DNA from: Saprospiraceae bacterium
GTDB lineage: Bacteria; Bacteroidota; Bacteroidia; Chitinophagales; Saprospiraceae
DNA: 20,872 nucleotides
NCBI GenBank assembly: GCA_020628755.1
Contig: JAHDEQ010000057.1
Location: 1 to 20,872 of the forward strand
Direction of reading: 5' to 3'
Notes under the pieces: generated by a model
Seen by the model: only the letters and a program-made list of their open reading frames with translations
Told to the model about the DNA's origin: nothing
The model's database searches: none
Shown here: positions 1 to 7,059 of the stretch, piece by piece
Layout of the letters: the number at the start of each line of letters is the position of its first letter
How positions within the stretch are numbered: the stretch's first letter is position 1
Translations under genes and position numbers: made by a program

Positions 1-80
1 TGAATGCCAACGGTATCTTGTACTATCAATTAGATACGCCTGAGCATTCTGCTACTAAGAAAATGATTATTTTAGAATAA
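1..80 (+). CDS. C-terminal end of a T9SS-exported protein (5' end outside window)
   Basis: Only the last 25 codons are present (in frame from position 3, TAA at 78-80). The visible residues include YYQLDTPEH and end in KKMIILE. This is the last strand of a type A T9SS C-terminal sorting domain, the signal that sends proteins through the outer membrane to the cell surface. The end closely resembles that of the next gene (YYQLDT ... RKMIVLE), so the two are probably paralogous cargo genes in tandem, or at least share the sorting module. Nothing can be said about the function of the missing N-terminal part. Confidence 0.8.
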   Translation, partial: NANGILYYQLDTPEHSATKKMIILE

Positions 81-88
81 AAAAGACC

Positions 89-127
89 AGCAGCTATGAA
101 GTATCCTTCATAGCTGCTCCTTTTTTT
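89..127 (+). terminator. Intrinsic terminator of the partial T9SS cargo gene
   Basis: A perfect 13-bp stem (89-101 with 106-118) and a TATC loop are followed by CC and seven T (121-127). It begins nine bases after the stop codon, as expected for the end of the upstream transcript. Confidence 0.9.
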
Positions 128-195
128 AAAAGATATTTAATATGTCCTATTTAATGGACACATTCTAAACACAGTTTAAATCGGTTTTTGGGATG

Positions 196-231
196 GCCTC
201 TTCCTAGATTTTCTAGGAGGGGGCTTTTTTT
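196..231 (+). terminator. Second hairpin terminator
   Basis: A 13-bp stem (196-208 with 212-224, two G-T wobbles, 3-base loop) runs directly into seven T. It lies about 75 bases beyond the first terminator with no gene between. It is either a back-up terminator or the end of a short independent RNA. Confidence 0.75.
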
Positions 232-940
232 GTATTAGTAGCATATGCTTTAGCTTGTGCATAAATTAGGGAACGGAGCGCAAATAAATTTGCTTAAAGA
301 ATACGAACTAAAAAAAAAGTAATTTTTTCCTACCACAAAATCTTCACAATAAAATCTTAAAAAAGATTAATATTATAAAAAATAATATTGTATAATCTAT
401 TCCAAAAGAGATTCTCTGTAATCACATTAAAAAAATAAAAAATGTAATCTTTTTTTAATGTAATCTTCGCTAGTCCGTCACAAAATCAATAATTTAAAAT
501 TATACTTCTCTGAGATATATCACATATTTGTAGTGTAAGAAATAACAAAGAACCCTAATACAAATATTGAAATATAATTGACAAAATCAATATTTCATTT
601 TCTTACTGAACTTTAAGACTTACCATTACATACTACAACTCTCAAAATTCAAGACCCTTTTTTCAATTGAGTAACACCCCCCACGTGTTGCATTCCCCCA
701 ATTGAATGTGAAAGTAAAATATTTGCTTTTGCATACTCCTTGCACTCATACCTCAATTGTCACAAGGTACAAGCATGAGCTTGTACACGTTTTTTCTGAC
801 ACCATATTTCACAAGAAATAGAACTGTTTTGCAGTACTCTGTCATAAAGTACTCTATCAGTTTCATAAAGATACTTATCAGCAATTTGACAGTTGATAGG
901 CTAGTATATCATTTTTCATTTCTAAAATTTCTAAAACATT
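232..940. other. Long AT-rich noncoding region with many inverted repeats
   Basis: No credible gene is visible. Perfect inverted repeats include 369-376/382-389, a 12-bp pair 424-435/450-461, a 9-bp pair 562-570/587-595, an 8-bp pair 662-669/699-706 (enclosing AACAC/GTGTT at 673-677/685-689) and 767-774/779-786. AATGTAATCT occurs twice (441-450 and 457-466). Most pairs are A/T only and could be chance in such DNA. The 662-706 and 767-795 structures contain G/C and are more convincing. The region carries the unmapped promoter and leader of the large secreted protein downstream. Confidence 0.6.
767..795 (+). terminator. Hairpin followed by T-run inside the leader region
   Basis: A perfect 8-bp stem (GTACAAGC/GCTTGTAC, 767-774 and 779-786) with an ATGA loop is followed by ACG and six T. 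In sequence it is terminator-like. Since it lies 150 bases before a start codon, it could end a small upstream RNA or act as an attenuator for the gene at 941. The palindrome could alternatively be a protein-binding site. Confidence 0.45.
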
Positions 941-3900
941 ATGACACACATTAATCACATTTTTCAAATGTTCTTGTATAGGACAAAATATTGGTCTTGG
1001 CAACGAGTAGGGCTAGCTATCCTCTTGTGCATAGGATTCAATATACTGCAAGCACAAAATTGTACCCATCCTGCCGATACAGACAGTGTATTGGATGGTA
1101 CAGAATTTTTTAATCTTGGGCCCGACACTAATACCGATGGTATAGCTGATTATGTAGAAGCAAATGCTACTATTGGTCAAGACAGTGAAGACGGTTTTAT
1201 CCAAGATTTGAGTGCTACTTGTAGTAGCACTGCTCAAAATTTATCGGCAGATTTGGTAAGTGGCGCAACCTATGGTTTTATTTTGAGCGCAGGTAATAGC
1301 TATACCTTTTCAGCTTGTTCGACAACAGATCCTGGAATCTATCCTGTATTGGATGCATGGAACGCTCTAGCGGATAACGCTACCCTTGTTGCTGCAAGTA
1401 CGACTAGCACCGATGCAAGTGGAGCAACTTGCTCGACATTAAGTATATCGAATACTGCTACTTGTACCAACGCTACTATTTATGTAGCTGTAAATACGCA
1501 AAATCATGGTCTATCTTGCCAACCCGATTGGCGCAGTTGGACAACAACATACACTTGTACAACTTGCGAAATTACTGCAGGTGAAGATGTTATTATTGGA
1601 GCCGATTCTGACCCAACAACCGCTTGTACCGCAGGTACAATCGAAGTTCCTGTACCAACGATTACAAGCGATTGTATAAATACGATAAGATTTGATGTAA
1701 ATAATGTTTTGCCTTCGGGTACTACATTTTCATACAATGGTACTAACGGTTTGTTATCAGGTTCAGGCTTTGCACTAAATTCTATTTTAAATCCCAATAT
1801 TATTACAATAGACCCTAGCGTTCCTGTAGGAAGTTATAATGTAACTTGGGAAACAGAAGACTGTGCAGGTAATACGGTAACAGATTCACAACTCATTAGT
1901 GTACAACCTGTTATGGCTTGTAATCATAACTTAAATATTACTTTGCCCTCGGGTTGTCAAGTAGAAATAACGCCTGCTATCATGTTAGCAGCTCCTTGTA
2001 CGGCTACTAGCGAATATCAAGTCACCGTTATGGGGCAAACGAGCAATGTCATTTCTACCCCTGGTACTTATGATATACAAGTGGAATATGCTCCAGGTGG
2101 AGTTGCTTCAGGATTGTATTGCTGGGGTTCTGTAACTGTCGAGGACAAAACTGCACCTGAGTGCAATGCTCCTGCTGGAATGCTCGACCCGATTTATACA
2201 CCTTGTAAGGATTTTTCTGTTGCTGCAAATGCAATTCCATTTGCAAGTTTAGATGCCAGTCATTTTGTTGACTGTTCGGGTGTTGACCCTACAGTAACTT
2301 CATTTGACCGAGAAACACCAGGTTGTGGTGTTGGTATCATGGGCGATGCTGATACCGACGATACCAATGATTTGCCAGCTCCTGACCCTGCGTTTTTTAC
2401 AGATATTGATGCCGACGGTATTTATGAAGGTGTGGTAGGAACTCCTTACGAAGGTTTTGTTTTGGATAAAGTAGTTTCTCGTGTGTGGACTCCTACTGAC
2501 GGCAATGGTATGGTAGGCGAATCATGCGTACAATATGCTTATGTATTTAGACCAACAGCTAGTTTGATAGTATTTCCTCAAGAGGCAATTGTAAGCTGTG
2601 CCGATGTTACTTTTACCAATGGTATTGTAGATGTTAACTCTATTAATTTGAGTGCAGCACAAGTTCCGCATTTTCTTTTTGACCAAGATGGAGATGGCGT
2701 AAACGATACTATTTCGATAGAACATACTTGCAAAATGGTTGCTACTTATATTGACTCTGACCCTATCACTTTGACTTGTGGTCAAGAATCCAAAATTATT
2801 AGAAATTGGAGTATTTACGATTGGTGCGAAATCAATGCTGGCAACTCAGGAGTTGTGATACAAAATATGTTGCAACGCATCTTGATAAAAGATATTTCTG
2901 CTCCCGATTATTTACCCGCAGATGCGACTTACTCTATTGCTGACGAAAACGATGTTAAAGGAGGAAATGGAACCGATACTACACCAGACACCATCAATAC
3001 TATAGCCAATGGTTGCTATGCTAATGTAAACTTTAGACTACCACAGATAACCAATACAAGTTGCTCTAACCTAACTTATTCTTTGGAAGTTTATACCACC
3101 GAAGACGATCAATTTTATATTGGACATAATTATAATCTTACTCTTAATGATTTATTTACAACTAGCATAGAAAGAGATTCATACTATTTGCATTACATCG
3201 TTGAAAATGATTGCAATAATATGAAAGATACCATCACTCGCTACTTTGAAATAGTAGATATACAAGGGCCAATAGTAGCTTGTACACCTACTAATTTAAC
3301 ACTCAATAATGTTGCCAATGGCACTACTCAAATTTGTGCGCTTAATGTTATCAATCCTGCTAGTACAGATGATAATTGTAGTGGTGTAAGCTATACAATG
3401 CGTCTAAAAGACTCTGGTGATGATTTCACTGAGTGTATTACAGTGTCTTGTGCCAATTTTGGCAGTCCGTTGATGGTAGAGGTACAAGCAACCGACAATA
3501 CAGGCAACACATCAGAACTTTGTTGGACCACTGTAAACCTAAAAGATGATAATGCCACTTGCAATTGTTCAAATGCTGCTCCGACTGGTTTTTCTTTAAC
3601 CCCAAATGCTACACTACAAAATCTAGGGTTAGGAGATCAAAATGGTACACAGTTAACTATGGTTGGAGCTCCAACCACAGGAACAGAAGAGCCAATTTTT
3701 TCAACTGTGCCGTCTAATTATACAGTAAATATTTCTGAGACAAATGCTAACTACAGCAACTCTATACTTTTTGATTGTAATGATGTACCCACTGGTCTTG
3801 ATACACTTTATGCACAAATAACTAATACACAAACTAATAATACTAATCATTGTTTTGTAGAAATTCAAATTGATGATACGGCCGATCCATCTATCAACTG

Positions 3901-5449
3901 TGCAAATCTTGGTTATCAAATTGAAGTAGCCTCATTACCAAGCACCGTCCGCATTGAAGTAGATTCACTCATTAAATACAATTCAGCAATTATCTTAGAA
4001 GACAGAGTATCCGACAATTGCGCATCTGATGCTGATTTACTCAACAATATGGTATTTTCTTATAATGGCAGTCCCAATGCTTCTTATGTGGACATTACTA
4101 TCACAACTTCAGGTGCGTCATTCAATGTTGATGTACTTACATTTGATAATAGTGGTAACAACTCTGGTTCGCCTTGTTCTATGACTTTTACTTCATGCCA
4201 AACAGGAGATTGTATGCGCAGTATCCGTGGTAAAGTGGAAAGCGAAGAAGCTACCGAAATCGAAGATGTAGGAGTAGAGTTGCTCGGTAGCAATATGGAT
4301 ATGATTATGACCGACGAAAACGGAGAGTTTGAATTTGAAACAGAATCTGGAAATGACTACACTGTAAAATTGAGCAAAAACGACGATTACCTCAATGGTG
4401 TTTCTACTTACGACCTCGTAAAATTGGGTCAACACGTTTTGGGAATCGAAGAGCTAGATAGTCCTTACAAAATGATTGCGGGCGATGCCAATAGCGATGG
4501 TTACTTATCAACAATTGACTTGGTGACTCTTCGACAGTTGATTTTGTACCAAATCACAGAGTTGCCTAATGTAGGTTCATGGCGATTTGTGGATAGAAAC
4601 TATGTATTCCCTGTACCAAATAATCCTTGGTTTGAAGCATTTCCTGAAAATTATTTTATTCAAAATGCCAATAGTGATATGAACTTAGGCTTTGTCGGTG
4701 TTAAAGTTGGCGATGTAGATTGCTCTGCTCAAACCCTTCGTGGTCAAGCAGAAGAACGCAATGCCAACGGAACTTTGCAATTATTGCTCAATGATACTGA
4801 AGTAGAAATTGGAGAAGAATTTACAGTAGCCCTAAACGTACCTGAAATACATACGGTACAAGGCTTGCAATTTACAATGGCTTTTGATACCAAAAAAGCA
4901 GAACTACTAGAAGTCGTCCATCACTCATCATTGATGAGTGAGCACGAAATTGGCCAACAGTTTACCCAAGAAGGTATGCTTACTGCAAGTTTTATTAACA
5001 CAAATGTAAAAGCAAAAACAGATGCTCCTTTGATGGTTTTAAAAATGAAAGCAAACCAAAATACATCAATCAAAGACATCTTTGAATTGAGCAATCGCTA
5101 CACCAGACCAGAAGCATATAATACAGCTAACGAATTATTGGACTTAAATCTAGCATATAACACTGTAATAGAAGATGCAACAGCAGCTATGAATTTCCAA
5201 TTGTTCCAAAACAAGCCCAATCCATTTAGAGGGCACACTACAATTGGATTTTACTTGCCACAAGCACAAGCAGCTACGCTGACCGTGTATGATGTTTCAG
5301 GAAAAACATTGTACCAAAACGAACAAGAATATACAAAAGGTTATAACGAAATAATACTGAAAAAAGAAGAACTAACAAGTGGTGTGATGTACTACCAGTT
5401 AGATACGGAAGGTTTTACACAAACAAGAAAAATGATTGTACTAGAGTAA
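941..5449 (+). CDS. Large T9SS-secreted surface protein with dockerin-type and cohesin-like modules
   Basis: A 1502-residue exported protein. A basic N-terminus and hydrophobic stretch end at an A38|Q39 signal peptidase site; a start at residue 10 (position 968) is also possible. Residues 40-780 are Cys-, Thr- and Asn-rich, with acidic TSP3/EF-hand-like patches such as DTNTDG and DQDGDG. HYR-like Ig-fold repeats (DDNCSG, SDNCAS, TGNTS) appear at about 780-1085. A carboxypeptidase-regulatory-like strand set (RSIRGKV, about 1091) leads into a dockerin-type module: STYDLVKLGQHVLGI, then GDANSDGYLSTIDL at 1181, closing with GVKVGDVD near 1260. A cohesin-like beta-sandwich covers about 1277-1405. 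A type A T9SS sorting domain (FQNKPNPF ... KMIVLE) covers about 1417-1502. The modules are typical of Bacteroidota surface adhesin-like cargo. No catalytic motif was recognised, so the function is unknown; adhesion or scaffolding is an inference. Confidence 0.9.
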   Translation: MTHINHIFQMFLYRTKYWSWQRVGLAILLCIGFNILQAQNCTHPADTDSVLDGTEFFNLGPDTNTDGIADYVEANATIGQDSEDGFIQDLSATCSSTAQNLSADLVSGATYGFILSAGNSYTFSACSTTDPGIYPVLDAWNALADNATLVAASTTSTDASGATCSTLSISNTATCTNATIYVAVNTQNHGLSCQPDWRSWTTTYTCTTCEITAGEDVIIGADSDPTTACTAGTIEVPVPTITSDCINTIRFDVNNVLPSGTTFSYNGTNGLLSGSGFALNSILNPNIITIDPSVPVGSYNVTWETEDCAGNTVTDSQLISVQPVMACNHNLNITLPSGCQVEITPAIMLAAPCTATSEYQVTVMGQTSNVISTPGTYDIQVEYAPGGVASGLYCWGSVTVEDKTAPECNAPAGMLDPIYTPCKDFSVAANAIPFASLDASHFVDCSGVDPTVTSFDRETPGCGVGIMGDADTDDTNDLPAPDPAFFTDIDADGIYEGVVGTPYEGFVLDKVVSRVWTPTDGNGMVGESCVQYAYVFRPTASLIVFPQEAIVSCADVTFTNGIVDVNSINLSAAQVPHFLFDQDGDGVNDTISIEHTCKMVATYIDSDPITLTCGQESKIIRNWSIYDWCEINAGNSGVVIQNMLQRILIKDISAPDYLPADATYSIADENDVKGGNGTDTTPDTINTIANGCYANVNFRLPQITNTSCSNLTYSLEVYTTEDDQFYIGHNYNLTLNDLFTTSIERDSYYLHYIVENDCNNMKDTITRYFEIVDIQGPIVACTPTNLTLNNVANGTTQICALNVINPASTDDNCSGVSYTMRLKDSGDDFTECITVSCANFGSPLMVEVQATDNTGNTSELCWTTVNLKDDNATCNCSNAAPTGFSLTPNATLQNLGLGDQNGTQLTMVGAPTTGTEEPIFSTVPSNYTVNISETNANYSNSILFDCNDVPTGLDTLYAQITNTQTNNTNHCFVEIQIDDTADPSINCANLGYQIEVASLPSTVRIEVDSLIKYNSAIILEDRVSDNCASDADLLNNMVFSYNGSPNASYVDITITTSGASFNVDVLTFDNSGNNSGSPCSMTFTSCQTGDCMRSIRGKVESEEATEIEDVGVELLGSNMDMIMTDENGEFEFETESGNDYTVKLSKNDDYLNGVSTYDLVKLGQHVLGIEELDSPYKMIAGDANSDGYLSTIDLVTLRQLILYQITELPNVGSWRFVDRNYVFPVPNNPWFEAFPENYFIQNANSDMNLGFVGVKVGDVDCSAQTLRGQAEERNANGTLQLLLNDTEVEIGEEFTVALNVPEIHTVQGLQFTMAFDTKKAELLEVVHHSSLMSEHEIGQQFTQEGMLTASFINTNVKAKTDAPLMVLKMKANQNTSIKDIFELSNRYTRPEAYNTANELLDLNLAYNTVIEDATAAMNFQLFQNKPNPFRGHTTIGFYLPQAQAATLTVYDVSGKTLYQNEQEYTKGYNEIILKKEELTSGVMYYQLDTEGFTQTRKMIVLE

Positions 5450-5463
5450 ACTTTGAAATCCCA

Positions 5464-5512
5464 CAATTTGAGCAGGTCTATGAAAATAGACCTGCCTCAA
5501 ATTGCTTTTTTT
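5464..5512 (+). terminator. Strong terminator of the large surface-protein gene
   Basis: A stem of about 18 bp with one bulged base (5464-5481 with 5486-5504) and a GAAA loop is followed by seven T (5506-5512). It begins 14 bases after the stop codon. Confidence 0.93.
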
Positions 5513-5518
5513 ACCCTG

Positions 5519-5669
5519 ATTTATTAATCAACCACAAACATACAAGCACAAACTCAAAAGAAATCATTGGAAAATGTGACAGCTTTCCAATCCAAAAAAT
5601 AGTGATTAATAAATAGTTTTGTTTCTCCAAAGCACTCGCCCTTGTTTCAGGCGAGTGTTTTCTTTTTTT
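5519..5669 (+). ncRNA. Candidate structured small RNA ending in its own terminator
   Basis: Between two terminators lies a nested fold. A perfect 12-bp outer pair (5519-5530 with 5603-5614) encloses a perfect 8-bp hairpin (5566-5573 with 5584-5591). A 12-bp hairpin terminator follows (5629-5640 with 5650-5661, T-run 5663-5669). No reading frame of note is present. No consensus promoter was identified, so it could also be a processed product of read-through from the gene upstream. The outer pair is A/T-rich, which weakens the case. Confidence 0.25.
5629..5669 (+). terminator. Hairpin terminator, second after the surface-protein gene
   Basis: The 12-bp stem has one G-T wobble and a G/C-rich core (CACTCGCC/GGCGAGTG). 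The loop is 9 bases, and seven T run from 5663 to 5669. It lies 117 bases after the first terminator and needs a transcript to terminate. Confidence 0.85.
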
Positions 5670-5758
5670 ATAGTTTCAATGGGGATTTACCAACAATAAA
5701 ACCGCATTTATCAACAGTTTAGAAATATTTAATTATAAAAAATACCTTCTTTATGGTA

Positions 5759-5789
5759 TTTCGTGTTGGGAAATCATATCTTATCTTTG
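5759..5789 (+). promoter_or_regulatory. Bacteroidota-type promoter with no downstream gene on its strand
   Basis: TATCTTTG at 5782-5789 matches the -7 consensus TAnnTTTG exactly. TTTC at 5759-5762, 19 bases upstream, is one base from the -33 element TTTG. Transcription would start near 5796. The next feature on this strand is a terminator, not a coding region. Confidence 0.5.
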
Positions 5790-5795
5790 TATAGT

Positions 5796-6120
5796 AATTA
5801 GTGACAAAAAATTTTGACTTGCAAAATTGTCGTTAATTTAAGTAAGCCATGAACAATCTAATGTTTTGTGAATGTTAACTAACAAACACACAAAAAATAT
5901 CCTCTTGCCACTTAACATTATTCTGTTCTTTTCTCATAAACCTTCATTACTAAAATAATATTCTTTGAAATAAGCATTGTATGCTTTTTCAAAATCCAAA
6001 ATTATTAATACAGTTCATATTATCTATAGGATAGTTGAACCTTAAAGATATATAAGATTAAATTAATCGGTATTGGGATGATTATCAATGGCTTAGTGTA
6101 TTACACTAAGTCATTTTTTT
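5796..6120 (+). ncRNA. Candidate noncoding RNA of about 325 nt bracketed by promoter and terminator
   Basis: The interval runs from the predicted start of the 5759-5789 promoter to a plus-strand terminator at 6087-6120. It holds only very short open frames (9 codons from an ATG near 5849, about 17 codons from one near 5981), neither with a recognisable start context. A noncoding RNA or a leader encoding a tiny peptide is inferred from the bracketing signals alone. No known RNA family was recognised. Confidence 0.28.
6087..6120 (+). terminator. Plus-strand terminator facing the end of rlmB
   Basis: A 13-bp stem with one wobble (6087-6099 with 6103-6115) and a 3-base loop is followed by a T-run to 6120. 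On the minus strand, where rlmB ends at 6119, the stem is not followed by T. The signal is therefore oriented for a plus-strand transcript, although it may also help to stop rlmB. Confidence 0.8.
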
Positions 6121-6874
6121 ATGCCATACGCTGACGTACAACTTCGTACAAAATAATTCCTGTTGCTACTGATACATTAAACGAATTGGTCTTGCCCACT
6201 TGTGGTATAATAAAGGTATCATCTACCAACTTCCGAACTGCTTGACTTATCCCCTCTCCTTCCGAACCCATAACAATAGCCGTCGGCTGTGTCCAATCAA
6301 CATCTTTCAACAAACTACTTGCTTGCAAATCACTAGCAAATACCTGAATACCATTCATATTCAAAAGCTCAATTGTTTTGACCAAACTACGCTCTCGACA
6401 CACAGGTATTTTGGTCAATGCGCCCGCAGAAGTTTTCATAGCTCCCTCGGTGATAGTGACTGATCCTTTTTGAGGTATCACTATCGCTTGCGCCCCACAC
6501 AACTCTGCCGACCGTGCTATAGCCCCAAAATTTCGTACATCCGTGACACCGTCCAAAATTAAGATTAAAGGAATTTTTGATTGTTCATAAATCATCGGAA
6601 TAATATCCTCTATCTTGTAATATGGAATAGCCGACACAAATGCAATCACCCCCTGGTGATTAGCACGGCTAAACTTGTGCAAACGCTCTTTGGGTACAAC
6701 TTGCAAAGGAATATTATGCGTTCTACAAATATTCCGAAGTTCTTTTTCAAACTCGCCTCGTGTACCTTGTTGCAACAAAATTTTATCAATAGAAGTCCCC
6801 TCTCCTATGGCATCCAAAACTGGATGCCTACCGATGATTATATTTTTATTCGATTTATTTGGCTTATTTCTCAC
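6119..6874 (-). CDS. rlmB: 23S rRNA (guanosine-2'-O)-methyltransferase RlmB, SpoU/TrmH family
   Basis: A 251-residue SPOUT methyltransferase, the normal length for RlmB, which 2'-O-methylates G2251 in the 23S rRNA peptidyl-transferase region using S-adenosylmethionine. Residues 12-85 form the small substrate-binding domain (GRHPVLDAI, ANHQGVIAF). The trefoil-knot domain follows with motif 1 (DVRNFGAIARSA, N115 and R121), motif 2 (VMGSEGEGIS, 201-210) and motif 3 (IPQVGKTNSFNVSVATGI, 223-240). Motif 3 usually reads LNVSVA, and Phe replaces that Leu here. The start is GTG, directly preceded by an in-frame TAA, and the next in-frame ATG lies far inside the fold, so GTG is the credible start. It is a single gene with no operon partner, divergent from the protease gene. 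Confidence 0.95.
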   Translation of the reverse strand: MRNKPNKSNKNIIIGRHPVLDAIGEGTSIDKILLQQGTRGEFEKELRNICRTHNIPLQVVPKERLHKFSRANHQGVIAFVSAIPYYKIEDIIPMIYEQSKIPLILILDGVTDVRNFGAIARSAELCGAQAIVIPQKGSVTITEGAMKTSAGALTKIPVCRERSLVKTIELLNMNGIQVFASDLQASSLLKDVDWTQPTAIVMGSEGEGISQAVRKLVDDTFIIPQVGKTNSFNVSVATGIILYEVVRQRMA

Positions 6875-7059
6875 TTATTGTCGTATAGCTTTTAATTTCT
6901 ACAATATATTTTGCAGACAAAATCCATTAAATTTACTTATTTTTACGAATGTAGTCAGAAATTGCTGAAAAGCTATTTTTTCATTACACAAAAAGCCTTT
7001 CCTACAAAAAACATTAATTTCTAAAATCCATCATTTTCTTAACCTATTATAAAGCAAGT

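Noticed and set aside
369..389. 8-bp inverted repeat AATATTAT/ATAATATT
   Set aside because: It is A/T only, in a long A/T-rich stretch, so it is probably chance and was not listed as a separate feature.
515..540. Possible -7 box CATATTTG in the first long intergenic region
   Set aside because: It misses the invariant first T of TAnnTTTG and has no -33 element at the right distance.
757..954. 65-codon plus-strand frame before the large surface-protein gene
   Set aside because: It starts with TTG inside the approach to a hairpin, overlaps the next gene by 14 bases in another frame and shows no recognisable domain or start context.
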